Assembly: GCF_050908995.1 (NCBI RefSeq)
Contig: NC_135123.1
Coordinates: 7,688,001 to 7,752,000 of the forward strand
Direction: 5' to 3'
Source: Andrena cerasifolii
Lineage: Eukaryota > Arthropoda > Insecta > Hymenoptera > Andrenidae
Length of the DNA stretch: 64,000 nucleotides
Shown here: positions 10,694 through 24,815 of the stretch, piece after piece
Layout of the letters: each line of letters begins with the position of its first letter
How positions within the stretch are numbered: position 1 is the stretch's first letter
Translations under genes and position numbers: made by a program
Notes under the pieces: generated by a model
Databases searched by the model: none
The model's input: the letters and a program-made list of their open reading frames with translations, nothing else
Told to the model about the DNA's origin: nothing

Positions 10694-13523
10694 ATGGGTG
10701 ACAATTCCATGAGGTTAGGTGAGTCGAAAGATCGATCAATCCGCGACCATTACCTTCCTTTTAGATACCCTCTTTCAACTTAGACATTCTACATATCCAG
10801 ATAACTATGAAATGCTCAAAGCCCTCTACGACTTCAAGGCCACCTTTGCGAAAACCATCAGCTTCCAGAAAGGCGACTATTTCGTTCTCTACCAGACCAG
10901 TACAAAGCAAAAGAATTGGTGGCAGGTGGTCAACAGAGATGGCCTGATTGGATATATCCCCTCGAATTACGTCACCACTGTTAAGGTACTTTGATTTGGG
11001 AACCATATTGTTACCTTGTAAGCAATAGCTTTTAATGGATCATCTAATGATTACCAGGTATCGTGTCAAGTATTCATTGAATACTTGGAGGACTGCATCG
11101 AGAATGTAAAGGTGGAGACTAAGAAACAGACCGGGTCGTTGCTCTTGGACAAGCAGGACCTCCTTCTGAAGCTGATAGAAAAGAAGAGGCAGGCGGAGTC
11201 GCACAGGAAGACTAAGAAGCAAGCTCCGATGCCGCCGGACTATGCGAGCTCCACGCCCAATAGAGAATTATGCTCGTCGCCTGTTTGTAGTGCGCAAGAC
11301 GGAGACGTTACCTCCGCGCAGAGTAACACTTCTTACACGACAGCTCAAACAACATTGCATGGTAACACTGATAAAGAAGAAGCGCCGGTGGTGCCACAGT
11401 GCCAACGCAGCTCCGTAAGCGAACAGAGGAAGCAATCGCTCCCGCGCCAGTCCTCTTCTGATTCGCAGAAGATTCAGTCTGAGATTCATAAAAGCCCTTC
11501 GCACGGCAGCGTTCGATACACCCCCAACGGTTCGCCCACGAAGAACAAAGCACCCTCGTGCGATATTAACTCTCATACAGCTTATCAGCTGCTCGACCAA
11601 GTGCGCAGGAATACGCAGTTAAGCTACGAGATGTCTAAAGTGGCGGTGATGGTGGTGGTTTCCGGGCTGCAGCAGTTGTTCCCGAAGGGCACGAGTCATT
11701 ACTTCGATGCTCTGCTGCATCAGCTGGAAACTCCGTTCACCGCGTCGCAATTGAGTATAGAGGAGACGTACGACGCTAACAGGTTGAAAGTGATTTTTAC
11801 AGAGCTCACCTCTTGTAAAGAAGACTCTCAGCAGAGGAATTGGATGCTGTACGAGGACGAATCTGTTATTGTTGATTACATAAAGGAGCTTACCTCTATA
11901 TTGGTGTGCATTAGAAAAATGAATTATCTTCTCTGCTTAAGCGAATTCTCGTAGATAATCTGTCGATGTTGCAGACAAATGCGGATTCGAATGTGTCTAG
12001 GTACGTCTTGAAACAGGATCAATACAACGGTGTTACTATATTGATACAGTATTATCAAATGGAGCCGAGGTGGACTATCAGGCAGCTACTGTTACAGTCG
12101 TTTGGAGTAATGTGTAGCCTGGATCCTGTGATCTTGACCATAATGTTGAACAGTGTGTTGCCCATGGAACTAGGGAGGTAATGATTAACTGAACTATAAA
12201 CGTACTTATACATTATTCGATTAACGATCCGAAATGTGTCTTTGAATAGAGATATGAGGAGTAATGCTAGAAACGTGACAAAATTAAATTATTCTTCGTT
12301 ATTACTTACTATGATCTTTTCAATGGGTGAACCCATGCCAGTCACACATTTGGGTGAGTAAAGTAGGTAATGCGTTACGTTCGTTCTATTATCCGGCGCT
12401 GGGTATCTTGCATTTACCGCGCGATCTCTAACTGTGAATTTCGTTGCAGAGCAACTGGGCCAGGATTTCATAGCATTCATCCTGGATTTAATAGAGAATC
12501 CACCGGACATGGACTTGGAAGACCAGATCCCAGACCTGTTCGTTAACTTCATACTGTCCTATAATCTGCAGTTTACCAACTCAGAGAATATTGTTCTGAA
12601 TGCACTGAAAGAAAGGACGGTGGCGAAGTGCTTTACCGAGAAAATCTTGCTGCTCTTTAACAGAGAAGGTGAGATGTCTGGTAAAATCTAGGAGATACAC
12701 TTGTGTCCTAAGGGGTCATCCTTAAATTACGTAAGGCTTTTGGGGGGGGGGGAGTCAGGTAGCGTCTTACGTAATATTTTTTCACCGAATTTTCAATAAA
12801 TACAAATTCTATCATTAATGTTCCAGAAAAGTAGTTTTAGTTTAAATTTCCCGAAACCGAGTTAAATGAATTACAGTGGCGGACGACAGAAAGTTTACAC
12901 TCTTTAAAATCGCATAACTTTTTTGAATTTTTATACTGGGGGAGGGAGGGGGTAAGAATTTGCCAAAATTACCCTTACGAAATTTAAGGACGGCCCCCAA
13001 TGAACTGGCGCAATTTGTTGCAGTGGATCCTGTGCGAATATTCGACCACGAACCGCCACCGCCGCATTCCGTACTGAAACTATTCATCGATCTGTTCAGC
13101 AACGATGTCACGGCAAGTCTATTCTACACTAACGACGTGAAGGTTCTAATCGATATTATATTGCGGCAGCTGTACGACATGTTCCCCGGCGATAAGGTAT
13201 GTAGGCGGAATCCGCCTTTATTAGTCAGAAAATGATAGCACGCGGTACACGGTAATTAATTTTACAGCGGAGACAGTACTTGGAATTGTGTCGAAGGGTG
13301 ATCCGCACCTCTAGCTACAACGAGCACAGATACCGTTCGGAAGATCTACTGAAATGTTTCACAAGGTCTGTATGAATTGCATGCGTGTTAATAAGCATCG
13401 CCGTTAATAAGCTGGAAACTTTTATTTCACAGAATATTCTGCGAGGAGACTGGCGAGAGCCAAGAGGACCAACAATCGGTGCGCGAGATTAGCAACGAAT
13501 TCCCACATTTGTTTAAAATGTGA
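10694..13523 (+). CDS. NCKIPSD: SH3 adapter of the NCKIPSD/SPIN90 family, spliced
   Basis: Nine coding exons: 10694-10718, 10801-10985, 11058-11903, 11975-12177, 12250-12353, 12450-12668, 13024-13196, 13268-13365, 13433-13523; 647 residues, in phase throughout. Residues about 10-70 are an SH3 domain (LKALYDFKATFAKTISFQKG, WWQVV, GYIPSNYV). A low-complexity Ser/Pro-rich middle follows. The C-terminal half is the leucine-rich SPIN90/Ldb17 domain, with blocks such as FGVMCSLDP, FSMGEPMP and DPVRIFDHEPPPPHSVLK that match vertebrate NCKIPSD. In other animals this protein binds Nck, activates Arp2/3 to seed linear actin filaments and works in endocytosis. An AATAAA signal stands at 14472. Intron 6 holds a MITE. 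Confidence 0.93.
12711..12999. mobile_element. MITE in intron 6 of the SPIN90 gene
   Basis: GGGGTCATCCTTAAATTACG at the left is matched, inverted, by GGGGCCGTCCTTAAATTTCG at the right, each followed by a G-rich or C-rich tract. It ends about 25 bases before the acceptor of exon 7, so it supplies part of the 3' splice region. It has no open frame. Confidence 0.65.
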
Positions 13524-14973
13524 CATTTACTCTCGCCCTCCGATAACAAAGAATTGGAGGAGGATGATTTGCAATCTCTCGTGTAAAAGTGCTCGGCCGC
13601 GGCCAGGAGCGGGAGCGGGCTCGAGTCACCGATCAGATATCTTCTTTATTTTTCTAACTTCTACTTCGCATATGTATATTTTGCTCAGCTATACGTAAAT
13701 ATCGAGAACGCACACGATTTTCGTAGAATCTTTCAAATGCATGGAGATTATATTTTCCCCCTTTTTAATCTTTTTAGCGAACGACACTAATTCTAGTGAA
13801 AAACGAGAAAACAGAGAAAAAAAACAATAGGGTACACGAGTAGATGAAAGTTTAAAAATTATTGTACATATAGGCGAGAAGTTTCTCTCTATTCTAAGCA
13901 TGAGGACCATCAGAGTATATATAGCGTATACATTCCAATTTCCCTGTATTAAGTGATCTTAGGTAAGATTAAAGTAGCGTGACTGCACAGATGAAGTCGC
14001 ACAATTATCGTCTCGATATATTATAAATGAATTCGAACGGCACAGTTGGAATCTCTTGTAAAAGTACACTACGGAAATTCTCCCGCTGGAGGGGAAAGAA
14101 GAAAGTTTGGCTCCAACGAAGCAATTATGCTGTCCCTGCAACAACTTATAGTCTAGTCCACGTATCTGCGTGCTCCGAATAGTGTTCTAAGTCATACGTT
14201 ACTGATTATTTATGTTCGACTCTGCCTAGCGAACGGCACTGTCTAGCACGTTGTTCGCGAGTCTCTCCGCGAGAAAAATTTCAAAGGTTTATTAGTGCCA
14301 CCGATACAGTTATCGAACCTTCTAGTCTATCGCTAGCGACTCTATTTTTTTAAATGGTATTGTACCGTGTTACGTTTGCGACTATTCACGCCAATCGCGA
14401 AGAAATCTGAAATTATTATTGTGATTATAAATCAAATGTTAAAGATATATATGAAGTCTAGGCGAACGAGAAATAAAATAGCGTTTCTCTTGAGACTAAT
14501 CCGCCGTGGAGTCATTGAATGAATAATTTTCAGGGGAGGAGAAGAACCAGGGGATCTTTTCAATGGTGTTTTATTAACAACAATAAATACTGTCCATGAA
14601 AAAACTTAGCAGGCGTGGTGCAAGTGTGTGGAAACCCGTGATTTCGTTATTCTGTAAATCGATTGCGATTCGCGATGGGTTAATTTTCGGCGATGGAACA
14701 GGAAGGAAACGTCTTGCGCGAGGCCCCCGCGAGTCTCACTGAATCCAATGGAACTCCAGCCTCTGAAGTACCCGAAGACGCGTCATGACGTTAGAAGGAA
14801 ATCTTTGTACGCTCTTGGACACTGTTCTCCTGCAACTGTATCTGCTTTTTCATTCTTTTTTCTTTTTCTTGGTTTTTTAGAAACACGCGGATGATTAGTT
14901 TGAAGTAACGCGACCGTCGCACACATATATTGTCTTTGGATCGAAGTGCTGTGTCACTGGCACGTCGGGAGCT

Positions 14974-17900
14974 TTATTCTCCAGTCATCATCTCCATGAA
15001 TTCTGCAACAGAGACCAGCGATTCCTGAATGCTGTAAAACATTGGCAATGAAAGCAACTAAATGAATTGGGAAAGTATTACTTGAAAGTACAGTCGAGCG
15101 TTAAGAGGTACGGTAGAAAGTGTCTCTAGTTACGTTCCGCGCCACGCATAAGTCACGAAGATGTTGAAGGGGGAGCAGCTTAAAATACGACGCGTCGAGG
15201 CGGCATCAACAAGTAGCCGACTACTCAATCGTGTTTCTCAAGACAAACAGATGAGAATAATCGCGTCGGCGGGACCACAGGCACCGCCACTTATTTACTA
15301 ATTCGCGTATTTCGCTGACATTGGCAACGGTTACGCGAGGATAAATTAGCGTTGATACATGCAGCAGTTTGCAGGTTGTTGAGCGTCGAGGAAGAAAACA
15401 GAGGGACGGAGGGACGCCAAGATTCGCGTAGAGAAGTTGGAATGGGTGACACGTTGCGTAATTCAGAATCGCTGGAAAGTGCGAATAAATTCGCTACTGC
15501 AGAGAACTTGGATCTTAGAAACTGAGAGACATTAGAAGCTTCTGAAAATGGAGACAGTGGATGAAATGCAAGTAAATATGAATTGTTAATAGAAAAAGAA
15601 TGTGATGAGAAGGAACTTTTAGATGTCTATTTTGCATAAAACTTGTCATTGCAGTTTAAGACTGCAAGATATGGTGGAGCAAAGGTGGAAGACTACTAAT
15701 TGAAGTGCTCCGAAGAGTTCGAGTCTTCAGAGTCGCGGAGAAATCGCGCGCAACTTTGAAGCGAGCCCATAAATCACGAGTTATAATAAAGGTAGCGATC
15801 TTTATCCATAGATCACGTATAAATAAACCCGCGTTCAACGCGTATCGTCGAAATTATGCTCAAGAGGGTGTGCTGGTTCCTTCAGACGATAATAAATGGC
15901 CGTGCTATTTATTGCGATGCTTATACGTGGACTTCAGTATGCCAGCAAGCTCGAACGATCGTAAAAACCTTTCTAGAACCTTTTTTCAAGAAGTAAACCA
16001 CCAGAGGAAAGATTTACCATCGAAGTCAACGGTGCCAGATCCATCAGAGTCGATCTCCTCGATCATGATATCCAGTTCCTCGTCCGTCAGCTGGTCATCC
16101 AGCTCCCTCAGGATCTCGCGCAAACAGGTAGTGGGGATGTAGCCATTTCCTGCGAAACAACGCAGAGCACATCCTCAAGCTCAGTCATCCTGTCGGAAGC
16201 AATGCGATCGTTTCCTTCAATTACTCGGAACAACGTGATTTATAGAGCCGACCCCGAAAGAGAATTCTGACGGGGTGGAACGGTGGACATTAATACACGT
16301 CGAAGACGAGCATCGTAATTCATGGAGGATTCGCGACAAAACGAATCGGATTTTTGGCCAGTGGCCCATCCCGTTCGTTCCCATGCGAACCGTAGACGCG
16401 GTGTGCCAGTGCCTCCACGGTTCTACGTGTTCCGAGAACCTGGAGCTATTCCGGTCCGACAAATTTATCTCTCTACCCCCGTCACGCATCGTTCCTACTC
16501 GCCCCGTTCTCCAGTTTCGCGTACGACAATAGCTTCGCGACTGGTCATCGAAACGAAAAGCACGTAGCGATAATAAAGAGGGAGAGTTCCATCCTGCAAC
16601 AGCAGGGAGATGGAAAATACTTTTTCAGAGTGAATCTGGATAAGGGCCCTAGCGTTATGTGAAGATCTTGGGGCACCCTTCGAGGGAAGTTGTGGGAAGA
16701 CATTTACCTTCTTTATCATAAAGCCTGAAGGCCTCCCGAAGTTCCTTTTCCAAGGCCTCGGCGTCCTCCTCGACGATGAACTTAGCAGCTAGCGTGACGA
16801 ACTCCTCGAACTCGAGGCGTCCGGATTCTGGTAATCAAAACTCTACCATTAACATCCATTCAGAAGAATCGCCCACGATAATATTTCTAGGAAAGTAGCT
16901 GCGGCTCACCAGTGGCCGACTGGTGCTACTTACTGTCAGCGTCCACTTCCTCGATCAGCTCGTCGAGGATCTTCTTGTTGAAGGGCTGGCCCATCAATCT
17001 GAGGATGTCGGCCACCATATCGGTGGGAATGCTCCCGCTCTTCTCCCTGTCGAAGCTGTCGAACGCTTTCCGAAGGACTGCAACGAGAAAATCGAATCGA
17101 TTCGAACGGATTTCTATTAGCAAAGTGATCGACGAAGGGGAGAGTGATGGAGGGAGATCCTCGTCTCCCTTTCGCGCGGTCAGGTCGGGTGAAGAGCTCA
17201 CCGGGGCGATACAGTTTCAGATTTAGAACCCGATGTTAATGCCCTTCCGTACGCCGCGATTCTGGCTCGATGCTTATTTGGCTTGCGCCATCGTTCACTC
17301 TAGTTAGGCCGTTTATTTATCGTTGTCGAGCGGCGGCGATCCGCGCGATCAAATTTTGACGCGATTTACACGCGGACTTATTTATCACCCTGAAAAAAGG
17401 TATCGAGTCCTTGTCAGAGCTTCTTCGGGGCTTCAGCGCCGTGTACCTGAACGATGCATTTTTACTCGGCAAGCTTTTTGTGTTACGCGTAGGTATTCTA
17501 TCTACCGCACTGTGCGTGCGGGGAAGGCCCGCGGGGCGTTTGTCGAATAGGGGTAACCAGTGTGCAAGATGCTTTCCGCACGCGGAGTACAGCAAGCGCT
17601 CTAATCCCAGCGAAAGCGGTGTGCGAGGCGGATTTCGTGTTTTCTGATCGGTTAAGAAGGGCAAAGTCTGATTTTTTTTTAAATTGTAAAGGGATAGCCC
17701 CGTGATTTGCTAAGTGTAAATGATTCATCGTCTTCCCGCGTTTCGAGAGCAAGTTGTCGGCCACGGCGCTGGATCTCGCGTACCAGCGTCTATTTTTCGA
17801 TCGTCCAACCGCTGGAGAAGTCCGTCCTCTATTTTTACCGATCCGATTCCCGCGATCGGATCGTCACGCGATACGCGGCTAAGTCCGCTCCCCGTAGCTA

Positions 17901-20347
17901 TACATAGGCACACGTTGGCTGCCCCCGATCGGGATCGAAGCGCAAATAAACGCCGGGAAACGCTGTACGGAGATAACTTATCTGGCCCATTCTTTATGTT
18001 AAACGCTTCTACAGCATCCACTGCGAAGAAACTGGTTTATGGAAGCTGGCCCTTAAAGCCTTACTCATTTCACAATTATAATGCTTCAGATGGATATAAT
18101 AAGTAACCAGTGCATCGGTACACTGATAATTGAGAAGAGATTGTTATATGTAGTTGGAGCTTTAGATCACGTTTATAATGTTCGAAGGCAGTGCTGAATT
18201 AACCAATAAGCAAAATAAGCACGTGCTTAGAGGGGTGCCATAGAAATTTTCTGAATTTTAAAATCTAACTTTCGTTAGAAACACTTTTTAATCAAATTAT
18301 CGGAAATGCTTAACAAATCGCACATTGTGTTTAAGTATTCGTCCTGTATAAAAGGGCCTCTAAAGGTCTTAATCCGCACCTGTTCGAAGGTTCGTAATTC
18401 CAACTTCCACGTAACACTTTTCCCTGTAATTTGATAGAAATTCGCCACCTCTAACTAACATTGATCAATTTCCAGGTATACCGCCAAAGAAGACGAAAAC
18501 TAATGTCCCTTGCATCGCGACGGCCTTATCCACCAGCCAACAGTCTTTCGATTCCTCAGAAATCTTCATTCGACATCAAACGACCGTTGTTCTCGAATTA
18601 TGCCCTGGCAGTCGAGCAGAGACTGCCCTCTTTTCTGCTCCCGCGTTTCGCGAGTTTCTCGGGGGTCGATTGCAGCTGGCGTCGAACGTAACGCGACCGG
18701 GGGGGACTAAAGATAGTCTTCCGGAACGATTAAACGGGGGTTTACACGGTCGCCGATGGAAGGAAGGGTCAGGAAACCGAAAGGGAAACGGCGAGAGCGA
18801 GAAGGACTAAATTTAGTTGCGTCCAGTAAACACGATACGTCCGCCTTCGACGAGCCGTCTTGAGAGAGGATTGAAATACCGAAAGGCCAAGAATGGCGCG
18901 GTGGAGGTGCCCGAACACGGGGATGCGATCTGTCGGAGGGATCCACAGGGTGTCTCGTGAAGCCGGGCCGCATTTTTCAGGGTAAATTTAAAGGATTTAA
19001 AGGCAAAGCATCGGGAAAGAAGGCTCCTCTTTAAGACCGTTTTGTTTTCAATACTGTAACTGTAATTATCACTAAAATAGTATTTGATTGTTAAGGGCTA
19101 CATACCAGCGATTTGCTCAGGGGGGAGCTCGTCGGCCTGCGAACACAGAAAAGAATCAAGTGTGGATGTCGAGCCGGACACTTCCTCCGCGAGAAAGATC
19201 CAAGACGTGAATATCGACTTCGAAGTGTTTTTCGTATTATTGGTTATACCAAGGCATATCGTAAAATTATAGAAGAAACTTTGGTTACTCTAGTGTCGCA
19301 CAAGTTGCATAGTATTACGTCGAATTAGTCCGCGTGAGAATCCAGACATCCATGGTTAACATCGATCGCAGTACGATTAAATTATTGTTACTTCATTGAC
19401 AGAGAAAGTGTATTATCACAGAGACCGAGCGACAGAGGTCTGCTAAAGTTTCGCGATGGTTGCAAGTCGATTAAGTAGAAAAGGGCACGAATGGTCAGAC
19501 ACAGAGTCACGACTTTCCCCTGCCGATTTAAACATCCCCTTGGCATCGGTTGTAATTGAACTTGAAGCGAATGATCGTCATCGAATAATCGTCTCGCGGC
19601 TTGAATCGACAGGGGAAAGACGTGGCTCGAGAAAGTTCGCCAACTAAGAAACAATCACGTTTCCAGGGCCTCGCATCTCTGGAGCAACCGGAGCCGCGGC
19701 TGGACACGATCTCGGACGATGTTAGGCTTCATTCACTGTGCACGGTAGGCGGGAAAAAAATAGTGAAACAAAAATCACAGGCCATCAGAGACGTTACGGT
19801 GAAAGGGGTGACGAGGTGGTATCAGAAACAGAGATACAGTGGATGCAGGCGTTCGTCGGCAGCCACGGTGGTGAACTGATATTTCGAATCTTCTATTCCC
19901 TTGCATTTACACGCGACGCAGTAGTACACACTAGTAGTCCCAGTACAAACTATAATCACTCTGTAACAAACTCCTCACAAGTACATCACAACGCGCGTTA
20001 TCGGAGCAGACTTAAACGGTCTAAGAAATCCTGTGAAAATTGTAATCCCCCAACAGTTGAAGGGGCGCGAATTGATCTTAAAACTCCCACGATGCTTCGA
20101 CCGCTCTAAAATTATAAATCCGTTCAAAATGTGAAGCTTGAGCATCCGAAACACCAGTTCACTCGATTCCGCGTTGAGGAGGGTGTCAGAGGGGGCGACA
20201 GAGAAACGAGAAACAGAGATGAGAGTCAGCGAGGCATCGTTAATGTATTATAAAAAAAAAATACGATAAATAAATAGAGTAGACAGTAGGAAAACGTGTA
20301 TGTTTACCAGGGCGACGACTTACGATATCATCAATAGAACATACCAT
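14974..20347 (-). CDS. TpnC: Troponin C, spliced
   Basis: Six coding exons on the minus strand: 20345-20347 (the ATG alone, in GCCACCATG context before gtatgt), 19106-19136, 16934-17077, 16708-16827, 16018-16149 and 14974-15002; 152 residues. The start ADELPPEQIAVLRKAFDSFD and the end EFMEMMTGE are typical of insect troponin C, the calcium sensor of the thin filament in muscle. Four EF-hands are visible. Loops II (DADKSGRLEFEE) and IV (DSDGSGTVDFDE) keep all ligand positions. Loops I (DREKSGSIPTDM) and III (DKEGNGYIPTTC) lack the Glu at position 12 and should not bind calcium, the usual insect pattern. The poly(A) signal (TTTATT on plus at 14570) is about 90 bases from that of the SPIN90 gene, so the two genes are tail to tail. 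Confidence 0.95.
18189..18382. mobile_element. hAT-type MITE with 8-base target duplication
   Basis: The element begins CAGTGCTGAATTAACC and ends, inverted, CAGGTGCGGATTAAGACC. It is flanked on both sides by the exact 8-base repeat TTCGAAGG (18181-18188 and 18383-18390), the target duplication length of hAT transposons. It lies in an intron of troponin C and has no coding capacity. Confidence 0.85.
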
Positions 20348-23300
20348 GGTGGCGCGGTCTTTTTATTTTCTTACTTAAACAAACGTTTACTTTTAGAGCA
20401 CTGCTAATACTATACGAGGGATGGGATCGAGCGTCGGGCCGTTCGATCGCGGTAAGATCGAGGTCGTCTCGTGCACAATGTTGCCCGGGGTATATGGTGG
20501 AAAGCTTGCTGTTCGCCGAGCACTGTCACGAGCAACGTCCACCGTCGCGGTAAATATTCGAATAGGAGGATATAGCGGTTGCGTGGAGGACCCGAACCTC
20601 GCCCCCCGGCCCTCCAGCCAATCGTCGAGCTTTCCTTCTCCTCGGCGCGGGCTTTAAAGCTTTTGGAAAGGCGCTTGCGCTATTTCTGGGACGGCAGCCA
20701 CGAGCCCCGCAATCAGGGCCGTCTTTTCGATTCTATCCTCCAGCCTTTTCAACGCCGCGCGAGTAGAAAACCATTCTCTGGGTCCACTTGCAGTCAATCA
20801 TGTGCACGTCACTGCTCGAGGGCTCAAGAGCGACGTTTTCTTAAATGAAATGGAAGGGACGCGTGGCCTTCCCGTAGAACATTAGATTTCTAAAGGCATT
20901 TTTAATTATTTGCAGCGGAAGAAGTTTGACTTTTATAGTTCTGGTGTAGGTAGTTTAAGGGTTGAGCCGTTGGTGATATAAAGAAGCTCTCCTTAAGGTA
21001 TTTTTGTTACTCAATCAATACGTTAAGACAGCGGTGCAACTGATTTGCTTAGTAAATCTGAAATCAGAATTTCCTCGCTTGTTTACAGATAGGCTTGTCC
21101 CGTGTTCTCTGACGAGATTGTCTGACGAAAGCGACTCTGTTTTTTAATTTTAGACGGCCGCCGCGGGGAAAGTCACTCGAATCGTTCATTGAATCGAGAT
21201 GTGCCCCACGATTTTGCACCCGTCGTTTTGAGAACGGGATATCGCCGGTACGAAAATAGAGAATGGAAATTCTGCGGACAGCGGTAAGCGACAGTAAAAC
21301 ACTCGGCCGTACACCGACGAAATCGAAGTAGGACTTATTATGTACTTGGAGGCGGGACAAGAACCTTCCTTCTGGCAGCAGCGAAAGAAGCCATCTACCC
21401 CCCAGATGTACCAACAGCCAGGACTAATTCCAAGAGAAACAGATACCCTGAACTTGAAGCGTCCATTGAATGCCATCCTCGAGGAGACCTCTCATTCCTC
21501 TCGCAATTCTCGCTTTAAAACTGTTATCTGTGTTTCACTCTCGGCTACCGAAGACATCTGCTAAAAATCTGCAAGCAATTAAGAGAAATCTTTCCATCAT
21601 GTAGACTCTAAAGTTTCATTTGCGAGACTCTTACAACCGATTCGTCATCCAGACACAAGGTTCTTTAATTATTTAGAGCGATCTACGAGTCCAGATGCTT
21701 GCGTGAACTTCCTTGATGGCCCAGTCAACGCAAAGCCGTGTAACATTAGCCAACTTCCATCTCCAACGCCGTCAATCAGAATAATCAAGGAAAACGGTGA
21801 ATCTATAGGAAGCTTTAGCAACGAAGACAGATCGTTACACGACGATCCAGATTGACAAAGAACTGTGGGTGGCTAGGTGGACGGTTGCCAGTAGAGTGTC
21901 TTTTCCGGTCTGGACACTGGTCTAGGAAAACAATAAACAAACGCCAGCCTCTCGTGGCTTCACCACTGTATTCTTGAAATATGTTTCTGTGAAGAAAGCT
22001 ACATCGTAACAGGTGCGACTCACGCTTTATCTAATCAAACATGCGATAGTACATACCTTAACTTCTCGCGCAGCGGTGGACACCGATGATGAAGCAACTG
22101 TACTTGTTATCCCTCAAAAGTTGCAACCGTATTGCTTCCCAGCGTCAAGTTCAACAGCACACAGAATGCAAGCTGAAGTTTCAAATAGAGGATGGAAATA
22201 CCTACAGAAATATTAGATCACTCCCCCGGAATCCAGCATCACCGACGCGATGAGTAAGATGCTTCTTATTTATGGAGCATTGCCTGATAACAGCGTAGGC
22301 TGATTACGCGACCCTTCCGCGGGAATCATCGGCCTGGCGTCTGGAGAACGGGCACCAGCGCTCTTGGAGAAGGTCCAAAATGCACGGGGCTGAGTAGCCC
22401 GCTGTACAGCGAACGTCGTAAACAGTTATTTATCGGACGTCCGAGCAACCAGAGCGTTTAGTCTGGCGGGCAGAGTGGGCGGGGGATTCGAAGACTTCGG
22501 TAGCCTCCAATTCTCAATGTTTCCTGCGTAATAATCGAAGGAAATCGTCAGGATTACGCCAGTATCACGCGGGGATATAAATCAAACCAGAAAAATGATA
22601 CATCTCTGCCAAATGCACATGTACGATGGAGCCAATGCAAATTCCTTGCGACAGGAGCTGCCCCCTTCCTCGCCCCTCATTTTTACCATTTCGCTCTCGC
22701 GATGATAATGCATCCTGAAAGAAGCGCTGCGAAGGGATTCATCTATGTATATCGAAGAGTAGTGGCTGGCTTGCGAAACCAGTGGTAATAGCTCGGTGTC
22801 GTGTAAGCAAATGTTTGTATTTTCACTTCTGCACAGGAATAGAATGTACAATTTGGCGAGAGATTTTCCTCCATCGAGCTGTACTCTGGCAAGCCTCCAA
22901 CTTAAGCAAACAACCGAGGCATTAGAATGGTCCCTCGGGCTGCTTATAATGGATTACAATCTGTGATCCGCTATAATTCGTCATCCACAGTAGAAGCGGT
23001 TTAATTGATTCCCACGATGCTTTTCGGCAACTTGCAGACATCGAGCCATAACTTAGAACGATTGCGCAGCGATTGGTAACGCGGGTGCCGTTAACGCGGC
23101 CGTCCGGCCTGCCAGAAAGATGGATCTTAAAATCGAGAAATATTCGTTAATAAGCACAGCCCTTCTGGGCAGCTTGACAAGAGCAGAGTGAACCAACGAC
23201 GCAGAAATGACAGTATCGCTCGTTTGTCTGGCACGTGTGCGTAAAACACCGTAACGGTGACGTTAATACACCACAATTCTCCTCGCAAATCTCTCGATTT

Positions 23301-23490
23301 GGCAGTTAGTGGTGTATTTCTTTAGGATGGGAATTTAAGGATAAGATGACTTGAACGACCGAAATTACTATAAATAATGACGACTTTATTACACGTACGC
23401 ATTCACTCGTATCAAAAGATCAGCAACTGAGCCTCGCAGAATTATCGGGCATGATGAATGATCAGAGTCACACGTTCCGCACCGCTTAGA
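20348..23490. other. Upstream region of troponin C, no gene seen
   Basis: The first 100 bases must hold the 5' UTR and promoter of troponin C (minus strand). Beyond that, open frames in this GC-rich stretch overlap on both strands, have no splice logic and resemble no family I know. I find no RNA gene and no clear repeat. Confidence 0.4.
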
Positions 23491-23493
23491 TTA

Positions 23494-24363
23494 TTAAGAA
23501 CCAGTCGACAGTAGCGCCAACAGCGCGCTAGTCGCGCCCACAGAGAATATATAATTAACAGCTGGTGTGAACGTCTTCAGAATGTAGAACGAAGATACGA
23601 TCACCAGAGCTAAGAACAGGGCGTTATTGTAGAAGATGGAAAAGGTCGTCGCCTCGTAATCAGCCACCTCGTTCTTCTTCCACAGAATCCTACAAAACCA
23701 TCCCATCGTGTTACATTTTAACTGCAGCTACTAGCCATAGGTATCGAACAGAAGAAGCTTTGGATACCTTTCATCCTTTTCCTTCTTGCTCATCTTCTTA
23801 TCTTCCGCCAGTTTCCTGCTCATCTCTTTCGTCACTGCATCCTCCCTCTTCACTGCAATCTAAGGAGACACACAATTCGATCGCGTACAATTCTAAGAAA
23901 CGCCAGTTACAGTGTACTCGATCTTTTAATTTGCCATACCTTATGTTTAAGAACAAACTTGGTGTTCTTGTACGCTAGCGCCAGTGCGTAGGTACTGGCC
24001 AGCGTGACTAAGAAGAAGGAAATCAGGTTCGCGTAGATGTCGATCAGGTGGATCCTCCAGAAGAGCCCTGTAACAGAGGTTACCCTTAGAAAGTGTGGAT
24101 TCTACCCGCGAGCCTTCATTGGTTCCCAAGATCATGATATAAAGGTATACTGAAATTGATCTTAGATCGTGCGAACGTGAACGTAAGCTCGATAGACTGT
24201 GTATTTAACAAAGCTCCCGGTTACTGTACTCACAGATGGGGATGGCTGAGACGATGAAAGCGTTGCCGTAAAACAGCGCCGAGGACTTGGTCGACACATT
24301 ACGCGAGAAGTCTTGTAGGAGAAGCTCCTCTTCTTTGGTGAACGCCTTCGATTTACCGGACAT
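23494..24363 (-). CDS. SSR3: Translocon-associated protein subunit gamma (SSR3), spliced
   Basis: Four exons: 24234-24363, 23940-24067, 23768-23859 and 23494-23689; 181 residues, close to the usual 185. It starts MSGKSKAFTKEEELLLQDFS and keeps the family layout: two membrane segments (around YGNAFIVSAIPI and ANLISFFLVTLASTYALALA), a charged cytosolic loop (VTKEMSRKLAEDKKMSKKEK), then two more segments near the C-terminus. It is part of the TRAP complex beside Sec61 in the endoplasmic reticulum membrane and helps translocate secretory proteins. All junctions are GT-AG and in phase. The plus-strand region just upstream (24480-24600) may share a divergent promoter. Confidence 0.95.
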
Positions 24364-24815
24364 TTTTCGCGCCGTTTTCGCAGGTGATTTTTAACTAGCT
24401 TGAAAACAACCGACTTGTCACGGCACGTCCACGCGAGTTGTAAATGCTCGGTGGCGAGTTAGCGCGCGTGCGCAGAGGGCACCGGTGTGGCGGCGTTCGT
24501 GTCAGTTCGTGTGACAACGTGTCCACAGAAACGTCATTTCAGTGGTGTGGCTGCGGTTCCCTCGGTTGCTATTAGAGGGCCACGAGAGGCAGGATTTTCC
24601 CGTAAGTTCCTACTTTACGAGTTTCTTTCGTGACATTGATAACAAGGGGAGGGTAATAAATCCGGGCGACGCCGTCGGCGGTCGGGCTGAAGAGCCTGGA
24701 GAATTGGTCGAGGGCGGTATTCATAAACGTTTCTTATAGCGAATTCGGCGAATTTATAGCGGAATTAAAATCTTATATACTTATCATTTTGTGCTAATGT
24801 TCTTTCATTTTATAG

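Noticed and set aside
10761..11600. Long minus-strand frames opposite the SPIN90 gene
   Set aside because: They are shadows of the well-supported plus-strand exons.
20421..22216. Several GC-rich open frames on both strands
   Set aside because: They overlap each other, lack matching splice sites and have no recognisable domain.
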